Below are positions 1 through 5,973 of a stretch of 6,005 bases of DNA, one piece after another; position 1 is the first letter of the stretch; each line of letters begins with the position of its first letter. This DNA comes from Pedobacter sp. (lineage in GTDB: Bacteria > Bacteroidota > Bacteroidia > Sphingobacteriales > Sphingobacteriaceae). The notes beneath the pieces were generated by a model. That model made no database searches and was not told the DNA's origin. It saw only the letters and a list, made by a program, of their open reading frames with translations. A program made the translations under genes and the position numbers. The DNA is taken from the NCBI GenBank assembly GCA_028287885.1, contig JAQBOT010000430.1, positions 1 through 6,005 of the forward strand. The letters are read 5' to 3'.

Positions 1-1080
1 GTCTGCAGAAACCTGATCAGATTTTGTTGCCAACAAATCAGCCTTCGCGAACTTGAAGGCGCTGAAAGATGGGCTGCATTCGGCGGAATCGTTTTACAGT
101 ATTGCGATCTGGGCAGATTTGAACAAAACCGAATTGAAGAAAATGGGCTGAGGGAAGGTTTACCTGTGTGCGGCATTTTCATTTACTATGGGGAAGCAAT
201 TAATATTGCGATGAATATTATCGTTCGAAATGGCTTGCCTCAAGGCTCCAATGACAGAGTGATGCCAGGCCAACGTGGTGGAATTGTACTGCGCTACCTT
301 TATAAGACATCAGATCCAAGCAAGCTTTACGTACAGACTTTTCGGCCATTTAACGGCGTCCCGGCAGCAAAGATTCACGACAACATCGTACTACAACCGC
401 TTGGCCATGCACTATATGCGATGGTGCAAGGACCAGTGTCTGTGGTAGATAATCAATTTACTTCCATGGGTACCGACCGTACCAATCCCTTGTCAGTTAT
501 TGCATCAACCGTGTTGCTGATGAATTTGGGAATGACACCAGACATGCTGGTGCCGATGGGAATACTTAAGCTTATGGAGCATCCTGATCCAAAGTTCGAC
601 GAGGCGGTGTACCAAAAGAATCCGGCTTACCTTAAGCTTTTAAATTTGCCTTCAGGAAAAATCATGTTCTGCTCAAATCAATCAACGCTTGACATGCGTT
701 CACCCGAACGGAACGTCTCGATCAGTTCGCAACTGATTCTTTCTTTGGATGATATCGCCTTCAACACCAATCAAAGCGATTGTAATGGCATGTTCGCTTT
801 CGCACATGAGCAGGTTGTTTCAGATGTTACCTTGTTAAACACGGTCTTGTTGGGAGCTTCAGTAAGGTCTAACGATAACCGCTTTACTGAAGGAATCACA
901 ATGGGGCTGTATTCCTTGCTTTCAGTTGGCTTTCTAATGGCAACAGCCACTGGAAATCAGGCTTCACATTGCTTGATTGTAAGTGCACCCAGACGCATAG
1001 AAAAGGACAACCTGGTGCTGAACGACGATTTGTGCAGGGGGGAAAGAAGATTGTTTCTCAACCTGGTAAAACATCAATAA
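1..1080 (+). CDS. C-terminal part of a probable right-handed beta-helix protein, 5' end outside the window
   Basis: The frame is open from base 1 to the TAA at 1078-1080, giving 359 visible residues with no stop, so the gene starts upstream of the window. The GTG at 166 is an internal valine, not a start. Numbering visible residues from base 1, there are short turns ending in Asn-rich motifs: NRIEENG (about 43-49), NIIVRNG (72-78), DNQFTSMG (150-157), SNQSTLD (225-231), TNQSDC (256-261), NDNRFTEG (291-298) and GNQASHC (318-324). Between them lie short hydrophobic beta-strand-like runs such as GGIVLQ and SQLILSLDDIAF. This is the usual look of a parallel beta-helix, where asparagines stack at the turns; the fold is inferred. 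No catalytic motif is recognised, and the visible part has no signal peptide or membrane segment. It lies 24 bases before the next gene and shares its terminator. Such folds are found in carbohydrate-active enzymes, surface proteins and phage-tail-like fibres, and nothing here decides between them. Confidence 0.75.
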   Translation, partial: VCRNLIRFCCQQISLRELEGAERWAAFGGIVLQYCDLGRFEQNRIEENGLREGLPVCGIFIYYGEAINIAMNIIVRNGLPQGSNDRVMPGQRGGIVLRYLYKTSDPSKLYVQTFRPFNGVPAAKIHDNIVLQPLGHALYAMVQGPVSVVDNQFTSMGTDRTNPLSVIASTVLLMNLGMTPDMLVPMGILKLMEHPDPKFDEAVYQKNPAYLKLLNLPSGKIMFCSNQSTLDMRSPERNVSISSQLILSLDDIAFNTNQSDCNGMFAFAHEQVVSDVTLLNTVLLGASVRSNDNRFTEGITMGLYSLLSVGFLMATATGNQASHCLIVSAPRRIEKDNLVLNDDLCRGERRLFLNLVKHQ

Positions 1081-1104
1081 TTATCTATCAATCAAAATAG
1101 GTTT

Positions 1105-1680
1105 ATGGCAACGAAAAAGAGGGACATTCCCGAAGCAGAAGCGGAACGACAAATATCCGATTCTTTAGAAAGGCTTGACGAGCTGCGTATTGATGAATTG
1201 AAGCAGATTTCTGAAGAGCAAAGATGGAAAATGGAAGTATTACGTGCAGAAGAAGAAAGACTGGAACCTACATTAACAAAGGATCACCCGAGGCTTGTCC
1301 GCATGAGAGCACAAATGGAACACTATTCAATTTCGCATGAGGGGATTCAGATATTAATAGATGGGGCTACTGATGATAATGAACAACCAGGCCCAACGGG
1401 TTCCTGGGAATTAAGCGGCATTGTACGCTATCGAAACGGTGAATCTTCTGCAGGATTGAAAGTAGTGCTGGAACCTGCAGAAAACAATCTTAAAACACTG
1501 GAAGCTGAATGCAATACCGATGGATATTATCAAATTAGAATTGAACCTGCTGCCATGCGTCGATATATGGGCGTAGGCCTTTTGCTGAAAGTTTATGACA
1601 GGAGAGGAAAAGTGATTTATACTACAGAAAAGCCAATTGTGATCAAAGAGGGAAAGGAAACGCAAGACATCAATATATAA
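1105..1680 (+). CDS. Hypothetical protein: helical/coiled-coil N-terminus plus transthyretin-like beta-sandwich
   Basis: This protein of 191 residues has two distinct halves. Residues about 8-74 are highly charged and rich in Glu, Arg and Leu (for example LERLDELRIDELKQISEEQR), as expected for long helices or a coiled coil. Residues about 99-191 look like a carboxypeptidase-regulatory-like/transthyretin-type beta-sandwich. They include WELSGIVRYRNGESSAGLKVVLEP, where a strand is followed by an Ala-Gly-Leu turn, then NTDGYYQIRI at 137-146, the typical 'TDxxGxF' position of these domains, and a last strand pair ending in QDINI. A linker rich in Asp, Pro and Gly (about 87-99) joins the halves. 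There is no signal peptide, so the protein is probably cytoplasmic or carried with a partner. The ATG at 1105 follows the A-rich leader ATCAAAATAGGTTT without a clear Shine-Dalgarno. The 24-base gap from the beta-helix gene and the terminator just downstream indicate co-transcription. The domain fold is inferred from pattern; the function is unknown. Confidence 0.8.
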   Translation: MATKKRDIPEAEAERQISDSLERLDELRIDELKQISEEQRWKMEVLRAEEERLEPTLTKDHPRLVRMRAQMEHYSISHEGIQILIDGATDDNEQPGPTGSWELSGIVRYRNGESSAGLKVVLEPAENNLKTLEAECNTDGYYQIRIEPAAMRRYMGVGLLLKVYDRRGKVIYTTEKPIVIKEGKETQDINI

Positions 1681-1873
1681 GTTCCGAGCTTTGTCTAGCG
1701 CCTTTCTTATAGCTACTGTATACTCGTAAGCCCCCAAAAAGTTAACACTTGTTGGGGGCATTTTTTTGAATAACAAACAAAGTTCTGCAAAGATTTAAGC
1801 AAACTTTTTCAATTAGATTTAAATGTATGATGATGTCTGTTTGTCGGTGTTTTGTTGGAGAAATAACTATGCG
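1681..1873. other. Convergent intergenic region
   Basis: These 193 bases separate the rightward two-gene unit from the leftward operon. They hold the + strand terminator and, beyond it, about 100 bases of A/T-rich DNA in which I see no convincing terminator for the - strand. The only candidate there is an A/T-rich six-base inverted repeat, AAAGTT (1779-1784) with AACTTT (1802-1807), with no T-run after it in the leftward direction. Confidence 0.6.
1730..1767 (+). terminator. Intrinsic terminator of the beta-helix/coiled-coil unit
   Basis: GCCCCCAA (1730-1737) pairs perfectly with TTGGGGGC (1752-1759). Inside that, after one A-G mismatch, AAGT (1739-1742) pairs with ACTT (1747-1750) around a TAAC loop. 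An A and then seven T residues (1761-1767) follow the stem on the + strand. It lies 49 bases after the stop of the 191-residue protein. There is no matching T-run for the - strand, so it serves only rightward transcription and does not obviously stop transcripts of the convergent operon. Confidence 0.9.
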
Positions 1874-2365
1874 TTACAGCGACATATCGTTGGAGTACAT
1901 ATCGGCCAGTCCAATTTTAGTAGGCGCACTTGTTTCGCCTCTGCACTGACGAAGTACGGATTCATTATCATAGTAAACACGTTCAACTAGAATTTTGCCA
2001 GGATTAGCATTAGTGTCGAATACAAAAAATACGGCTACTTCTACCTCTACTTGGTTGCCACTTGGAGGTATCCCTCCATATTCACCTGAGTGGGTCCCAG
2101 CAATAGTTACTTCTCGAATTGAACACCCTGGCGTATCATACGCTCCAGAAACCAAAACAGTGAAGTCCGGAAAGGCGTTATGAATACTTCTGTGGAAGTC
2201 CTTTACACCTTGAATGCCACTTAAGCGAATGCCAAGTGGAACAGCATCGTAAAATGTATTTGGGCCTTGAACGAAGGTGTCATAAACAGCATCCCAATCC
2301 TTGGCAATTTCGGCACGAAGATGTTTGGAAATTGTCTCTTTTTGAAGATCAATGATTGTGTCCAT
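1874..2365 (-). CDS. SnoaL-like (polyketide-cyclase/ester-cyclase family) NTF2-fold protein
   Basis: This 163-residue protein has the hallmarks of the SnoaL-like family of alpha+beta barrel (NTF2-like) proteins. These are a helical N-terminus (about 7-31), the AFPDF element (64-68), GTHSGEYGGIPPSG (90-103) with the family's 'GTHxGEfxGIPPTG' pattern, and a last strand region VERVYYD (128-134). The name-giving member, SnoaL, is an aldol cyclase of nogalamycin biosynthesis, but most family members are uncharacterised and include hydrolases, isomerases and hydratases, so activity cannot be assigned. About 20 polar residues extend past the barrel (142-163). No signal peptide is seen, so it should be cytoplasmic. 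It is the last gene of the three-gene operon, 29 bases after the dehydrogenase, in line with acting on that pathway's substrate. The ATG at 2365 follows an A/T-rich leader (ACATAAAACGCA) with no Shine-Dalgarno. No clear terminator is visible after its stop. Confidence 0.85.
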   Translation of the reverse strand: MDTIIDLQKETISKHLRAEIAKDWDAVYDTFVQGPNTFYDAVPLGIRLSGIQGVKDFHRSIHNAFPDFTVLVSGAYDTPGCSIREVTIAGTHSGEYGGIPPSGNQVEVEVAVFFVFDTNANPGKILVERVYYDNESVLRQCRGETSAPTKIGLADMYSNDMSL

Positions 2366-2394
2366 TGCGTTTTATGTTTAAGTTTTTAAATTAC

Positions 2395-3333
2395 TTATCT
2401 GGATGTACTGGAAACACCAACTCGGCTTTTTGACCGTTCACCTGCGTTAAGTTGCGGCAACCCTTCTGCCTGTAGATATTTCCTAACGCCAAGTCCCATT
2501 TGTTCCATGTTATTTGCCCATTCCTCATCTGAAAGGCCAGCACTGTTTATCCAGTCTTCATCTGAGATAGATGATCTCCAGTCCAGTAATCCCAATGCAT
2601 CAGCACCAGCCGGCCACCGGAGTTTGCTGTTAGGCCCTGCTACAATTTCATTTATAACTTCTGCTACGGCGGAAGGAGGGTTGTGAGCTTCTAATGAAGC
2701 TGCAAAAAACGATAAATATCTCTTGACATTTGGGTATTTTGTATTTTCAGAAATGCCATTTACTTTATCAAAGATTGGTGTTTCAATAACTCCAGGTTCT
2801 ACTATCGCCACCTGAATGTTGTAAGGCTTCACCTCCTGTGCCAATGATTCGCTTAGGGCTTCCACAGCTGCTTTTGAAGCCGTATATGCGCCATGAAAAT
2901 TCCCATATAGTTTACCTGCTACAGAACTTACATTTATAATGGTTCCGCTTTTTCTTTTGCGCATCGAAGGCAGAACTGCTTTGATACAACGGATGGTTCC
3001 GTAAAGGTTAGTATCCATAACCAATTTGAAAAATTCCATTGAGGTTTCTTCTACAGCGCCCACATAAGAAATACCTGCGTTGTTTACCAACACATCGATT
3101 ACACCTTCATCCGCCAGGACAAAATCAAACACCTTTTTGACTGATTCGTCATCCAATACATCCATTGGAAAAATGGTTATGGGAAGTTTGTCAGCATCCG
3201 TAAGAGCGTCTAATTGAGGCGAGGCTTTTGGATTTCGCATCGTGGCATACACAGTATGACCGTTTCGTGCAAGGGTTTCTGCAGTGGCATATCCGATACC
3301 AGTACTGCATCCAGTAATTACTATTACAGACAT
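2395..3333 (-). CDS. Classical short-chain dehydrogenase/reductase (SDR)
   Basis: This cytoplasmic NAD(P)(H)-dependent oxidoreductase has 312 residues. The full set of SDR motifs is present: the glycine-rich cofactor loop TGCSTGIG (7-14), Asp58 after strand 3, NNAG (84-87), and the catalytic tetrad Asn109, Ser137 (in NVSS), Tyr150 and Lys154 (YTASK), followed by PG (180-181). Arg33 just after the second strand (ATMRNP) suggests a preference for NADP(H); this is an inference. The protein is longer than a minimal SDR of about 250 residues. Its C-terminal tail holds a repeated SDE(D/E)W motif at 257-261 and 268-272 and a basic, Ser-rich end. It likely interconverts an alcohol and a ketone on a substrate shared with the oxidase 53 bases upstream and the SnoaL-like protein 29 bases downstream. 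The ATG at 3333 gives a Rossmann fold beginning at once (SVIVITG), which supports this start; the leader (GCAACAAAAAC) lacks a Shine-Dalgarno. The substrate cannot be deduced. Confidence 0.92.
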   Translation of the reverse strand: MSVIVITGCSTGIGYATAETLARNGHTVYATMRNPKASPQLDALTDADKLPITIFPMDVLDDESVKKVFDFVLADEGVIDVLVNNAGISYVGAVEETSMEFFKLVMDTNLYGTIRCIKAVLPSMRKRKSGTIINVSSVAGKLYGNFHGAYTASKAAVEALSESLAQEVKPYNIQVAIVEPGVIETPIFDKVNGISENTKYPNVKRYLSFFAASLEAHNPPSAVAEVINEIVAGPNSKLRWPAGADALGLLDWRSSISDEDWINSAGLSDEEWANNMEQMGLGVRKYLQAEGLPQLNAGERSKSRVGVSSTSR

Positions 3334-3360
3334 GTTTTTGTTGCGTTAAAGAGTGAGGGT

Positions 3361-3396
3361 ACCGGCTAAAGGTTAAGACATGCTATTTAAGCCGGC
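3361..3396 (-). repeat. Intercistronic inverted repeat between the FAD oxidase and SDR genes
   Basis: CCGGCT (3362-3367) followed by AAA (3368-3370) is complementary to TTT (3386-3388) and AGCCGG (3390-3395), with one bulged A at 3389. This gives about nine base pairs around a 15-base loop. The repeat covers the oxidase stop codon (3387-3389) and most of the 53-base gap to the SDR. On the - strand no T-run follows, so it is not a standard terminator. A role in mRNA processing, partial attenuation or stability is possible but is an inference. Confidence 0.5.
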
Positions 3397-4754
3397 AAAA
3401 TGTTCTGATTCATTTGAAAAACATTATCAGGATCATACTTGCTTTTCAGAGTGGCTAGCCGCGTATAACTATCTCCATATGCTTCTCTTATGCGGTCTTC
3501 TCCTTCAACACCTAAAGCGTTTACATACACTTTGTGGCTTAAGAAGGGTTGCATGGTTTGCCAGAAGTATCGCACCCAACTGATATTCTTCTCATCATCT
3601 TGGGTTACTATCCAGTTTGCATTGATTACAAGATTAAATTCTAATTGTCTATGTGGATAAGCGGTGCCACCTTCGGGCTCCTTGCTCCCAGCTCCACCAT
3701 AAAGTTCAATGACAGTTGAAGAAAATGGAGAAGGGTTGATAGCCATATGGCTGATGATATGGTCAATTGCTTCATCTGAAAGTTCTTGGAGGAAGCCGGA
3801 TTTCCAATAATACCTGTTTCCAGTTGTAAACCCAGCATCAAGAAGGGACTGCATTTGTATGTAGGGGATAGGTTCGATGAGGTCAGCAATTGGAGAGCCG
3901 AACGTTCTAAGTGGTTTTATTATAGATTCTCCTTTATCGATATCACCACAATAACAGCCAATTGTTGCTACTATCGGTACACCCTCAGGAGTCGTCAATA
4001 AAGCGGTATATAAAGTTAATTCGTCTGGGGCTGTCTTCATGAATTCGCGATAAAATCTGATAACTTCTCCAGCTTTATCCCTTGTATACACAATCATGCC
4101 TCCAAGTACTGTGGAAACTGGATGAACACGAAGCTTCATTGAACTTACTACGCCAAAGTTGCCGCCGCCACCTCTCAAACCCCAAAATAGATCTGGATTT
4201 TCAAGCAAACTCGCAATTACAACCCTGCCATCAGCAGTAACAACTTCCGCTTCAATCATATTATCACAACTTAGTCCATACTTACGGACCAGCCAACCAA
4301 CACCACCGCCAAGTGTCAGTCCGGCTACACCGGTACTGGTAATCAAACCACCAGTTGTAGCCAACCCATATTGCTGGGTCGCTTTGTCAAAGTCGCCCCA
4401 GGTGGCACCCATTTCGACGTCTGCAGTTTGTTCCTCTGGGTTCACCTGAATTGCCTTCATCAAAGAAAGATCAATCATAACCCCTCCATTACATACGGCG
4501 TTGCCAGTAATGTTATGTCCGCCGCCCCGAACAGAAATCACGAGGTTGTGTTCTCTTGCAAATCTTATGGCCTGAATGATATCATTGTTGTTCAAGCATC
4601 GAACAATGATGGCGGGTTTCCTATCAACCATACCATTCCATATTTTTCTCACCGAGTTGTATTCACCATCTGTCTGTGTGATTACGAACCCCTTAATTAG
4701 TGCATCTAACTCTTTAGCAGCACTAAGTTCTATTGTATTACCTTCGAGCGCCAT
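3387..4754 (-). CDS. FAD-linked oxidase, berberine-bridge-enzyme-like (PCMH-type FAD domain)
   Basis: This 455-residue protein is full length for the family. It opens with the usual YNSVRKIWNGMVDRKPAIIV stretch (32-51). The FAD-binding PCMH domain follows, with RGGGHN (76-81), whose His80 is the expected site of the covalent 8-alpha-histidyl flavin bond. It continues with GLTLGGGVGWLVRKYGL (145-161), a DNMIEAEVVTADG stretch (164-176) and RGGGGNFGVV. The C-terminal berberine-bridge domain ends in YDPDNVFQMNQNILP. The cysteine that makes a second flavin bond in bicovalent members appears to be Ile138 here, so a single covalent link is predicted. Relatives oxidise sugars, alkaloids, polyketides or aromatic alcohols with oxygen, giving hydrogen peroxide; the substrate here is unknown. 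No signal peptide is seen. It is the first gene of the three-gene operon, with the dehydrogenase 53 bases downstream. The ATG at 4754 has no Shine-Dalgarno (leader TTAATTAAGATCTT). The C-terminal end and stop lie inside an inverted repeat. Confidence 0.93.
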   Translation of the reverse strand: MALEGNTIELSAAKELDALIKGFVITQTDGEYNSVRKIWNGMVDRKPAIIVRCLNNNDIIQAIRFAREHNLVISVRGGGHNITGNAVCNGGVMIDLSLMKAIQVNPEEQTADVEMGATWGDFDKATQQYGLATTGGLITSTGVAGLTLGGGVGWLVRKYGLSCDNMIEAEVVTADGRVVIASLLENPDLFWGLRGGGGNFGVVSSMKLRVHPVSTVLGGMIVYTRDKAGEVIRFYREFMKTAPDELTLYTALLTTPEGVPIVATIGCYCGDIDKGESIIKPLRTFGSPIADLIEPIPYIQMQSLLDAGFTTGNRYYWKSGFLQELSDEAIDHIISHMAINPSPFSSTVIELYGGAGSKEPEGGTAYPHRQLEFNLVINANWIVTQDDEKNISWVRYFWQTMQPFLSHKVYVNALGVEGEDRIREAYGDSYTRLATLKSKYDPDNVFQMNQNILPA

Positions 4755-4827
4755 AAGATCTTAATTAGTATTGATATAGATTGTCTTTGATTGGAATATA
4801 CCGGAGTGTATTATTGGGATAAAGGAC

Positions 4828-4858
4828 GATTAGGTTGATATCCTATGTAAATCTAATC
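4828..4858. repeat. Inverted repeat upstream of the FAD oxidase gene
   Basis: GATTAG (4828-4833) is the exact reverse complement of CTAATC (4853-4858). Pairing can extend inward by one G-T and two T-A pairs, leaving a 13-base loop. It ends about 73 bases before the oxidase ATG and overlaps the stop of the doubtful 64-codon frame. No T-run follows on either strand, so an operator or leader hairpin is more likely than a terminator. A/T-rich arms of this length can also occur by chance. Confidence 0.3.
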
Positions 4859-5047
4859 CTGAAAAATGCTTTCATCAATCCCATAAGTTTGGTATTTCAA
4901 GGCGAAGAATAGGTAAGTTGTTAATTGTAGCTTAACCATTTCGTAACGTTGTGCCCGTTCCTTTGTATCTTGCTCGCCCATATAGAAATCAGACAAAGAT
5001 GATAACCCCGGGCATGAGGCACCGGTTTCTTTGCATCTTAAATGCAC
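4853..5047 (-). CDS. Doubtful 64-residue ORF, possible remnant of an unrecognised gene
   Basis: A GTG at 5047 opens a 64-residue frame ending at TAG 4853-4855, directly after an in-frame TAA (5048-5050). An internal ATG would give about 42 residues. The second half is plausibly helical (ERAQRYEMVKLQLTTYLF), and the first half is Cys-, Ser- and Gly-rich with no recognised motif. It points the same way as the redox operon, 98 bases before the oxidase ATG, where a regulator might be expected, but no helix-turn-helix is visible. It could be the eroded end of a gene or simply non-coding DNA. I do not recognise it. Confidence 0.2.
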   Translation of the reverse strand: MHLRCKETGASCPGLSSLSDFYMGEQDTKERAQRYEMVKLQLTTYLFFALKYQTYGIDESIFQD

Positions 5048-5055
5048 TTAAAGCA
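5032..5055. repeat. Short inverted and tandem near-direct repeat before the phosphatase gene
   Basis: TGCAT (5032-5036) and ATGCA (5042-5046) form a five-base inverted repeat around CTTAA. CTTAAATGCA (5037-5046) is followed at once by the near copy CTTAAAGCA (5047-5055). It lies 49 to 72 bases before the TTG start, a sensible place for a protein-binding site. The elements are short and may be chance. Confidence 0.2.
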
Positions 5056-5103
5056 ATCTGGCTAAGATGATCAGTGGAAATAGTAAACAATTGAATCAAG
5101 AAC

Positions 5104-5973
5104 TTGAGAAGTAACCCTAAATTATCTATTCTAATCGCGGCCACTTTATTTATCCTGTACACCATTGGAGGTTGTGCAAGTAGAAAGCAAAGCCCAGAGC
5201 CATTTTTCTTTATTCAGATGACCGACCCGCAGTTCGGGTTTTTTACTGCCAACAAGGATTTTACCAAAGAAACGGAGAACTTCGAAAAGGCAATAAGGGA
5301 AGCAAACCACCTTCATCCGGCCTTTGTGATTATTACCGGCGACTTGGTTAACAAAGCCGGAGACAAGGTCCAGATCTCAGAATATAAGCGTATCGTAGCC
5401 CAGCTTGATAAAAGTATTCCGGTGTACCATGTTGCCGGCAACCATGATGTGACTAATGATCCCAAGGCGCAGGATATAAAAAACTTTAACAAAGAGTTTG
5501 GACCTGATCATTTTACGATTAAGTATAAAGGCATGCACGCAATTGTATTGAATTCTTTATACTTTAAAAGTCCTTCTGGTGTACAGTTGCAGGCAAATTC
5601 ACAAGATAAATGGCTGCGCAATGAGCTGAAAAAAGCAAAGAAAGAACGTGCGTCTTCCATCCTGATATTCCAGCATCACTCCTGGTTTCTTACAGACCCG
5701 TTAGAGAAAAACGACTATTTCAATATTGATTCTGCTACAAGGAAAACCTATCTGGATCTTTTTTCCACCTCTGGCGTAACCCACATTTTTGCTGGACACT
5801 ACCATAGAAATAGTCTCGGCAAGTCAAATAACATAGAGATGGTTACAACAGGACCGGTTGGCAAACCACTTGGAAAGGATCCTTCTGGATTTCGTATTAT
5901 CAGCATTAATGGTGATAAAGTAACACATAAGTATTATAGCCTGGATTCTATTCCGAAGCTACCACCACTTTAA
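5104..5973 (+). CDS. Lipoprotein calcineurin-like metallophosphatase (CPPED1/CSTP1-like)
   Basis: This 289-residue protein is a predicted lipoprotein. A short basic n-region (MRSNPK) is followed by a hydrophobic stretch (7-21) and the lipobox IGGC with Cys24, so it should be anchored in the envelope after processing. The mature part shows the metallophosphatase motifs in order: TDPQFG (40-45), GD (79-80), GNHD (112-115), QHHSWF (190-195) and GHYHR (231-235), supplying the ligands of a two-metal centre. The first motif is D-x-Q instead of the common D-x-H, as in the CPPED1/CSTP1 branch, which points to a protein-phosphatase-like or general phosphomonoesterase role; the substrate is unknown. 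The start is chosen as TTG at 5104 because an in-frame TGA lies at 5092-5094 and the next ATG (5218) would remove the whole signal peptide and start inside the active-site strand. The gene stands alone, divergent from the redox operon. No terminator is visible in the 32 bases left after the stop. Confidence 0.88.
   Translation: MRSNPKLSILIAATLFILYTIGGCASRKQSPEPFFFIQMTDPQFGFFTANKDFTKETENFEKAIREANHLHPAFVIITGDLVNKAGDKVQISEYKRIVAQLDKSIPVYHVAGNHDVTNDPKAQDIKNFNKEFGPDHFTIKYKGMHAIVLNSLYFKSPSGVQLQANSQDKWLRNELKKAKKERASSILIFQHHSWFLTDPLEKNDYFNIDSATRKTYLDLFSTSGVTHIFAGHYHRNSLGKSNNIEMVTTGPVGKPLGKDPSGFRIISINGDKVTHKYYSLDSIPKLPPL

Larger units (their letters stand above)
4755..5103. promoter_or_regulatory. Divergent intergenic region between the redox operon and the lipoprotein phosphatase
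   Basis: These 349 bases must hold the promoters for the leftward operon and for the rightward phosphatase gene, which are divergent. I find no convincing pair of elements. TAAGTTTG at 4884-4891 fits the Bacteroidota -7 consensus TAnnTTTG but has no clear -33 TTTG at the right distance and is far from the phosphatase start. The region contains an inverted repeat (4828-4858), a short inverted repeat with adjoining near-direct repeats (5032-5055), and a doubtful 64-codon reading frame. No regulator gene is recognised here. Confidence 0.5.

Noticed and set aside
1411..1776. Leftward reading frame of about 121 codons
   Set aside because: It lies opposite the end of the 191-residue gene and runs through the + strand terminator; its product is Phe/Ser-rich without motifs, as expected for an antisense shadow.
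1779..1807. AAAGTT/AACTTT inverted repeat as the terminator of the leftward operon
   Set aside because: The stem is only six A/T-rich pairs with a 17-base loop and has no T-run on the - strand side.
1995..2183. Short + strand frame inside the SnoaL-like gene
   Set aside because: It is antisense to the conserved GTHSGEYGGIPPSG region and has no features of its own.
3380..3583. Short + strand frame beginning in the gap between oxidase and SDR
   Set aside because: It is almost wholly antisense to the conserved C-terminus of the oxidase; its Cys/Leu/His-rich product is typical of a shadow frame.
3641..4764. Several reading frames of 60-110 codons on both strands inside the FAD oxidase region
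   Set aside because: They overlap a full-length oxidase gene whose motifs are intact from end to end, and their products show no recognisable domain.
4884..4891. TAAGTTTG as the promoter of the phosphatase gene
   Set aside because: It matches TAnnTTTG but has no matching -33 element at the right spacing and is over 200 bases from the start codon; one eight-base degenerate match is expected by chance.
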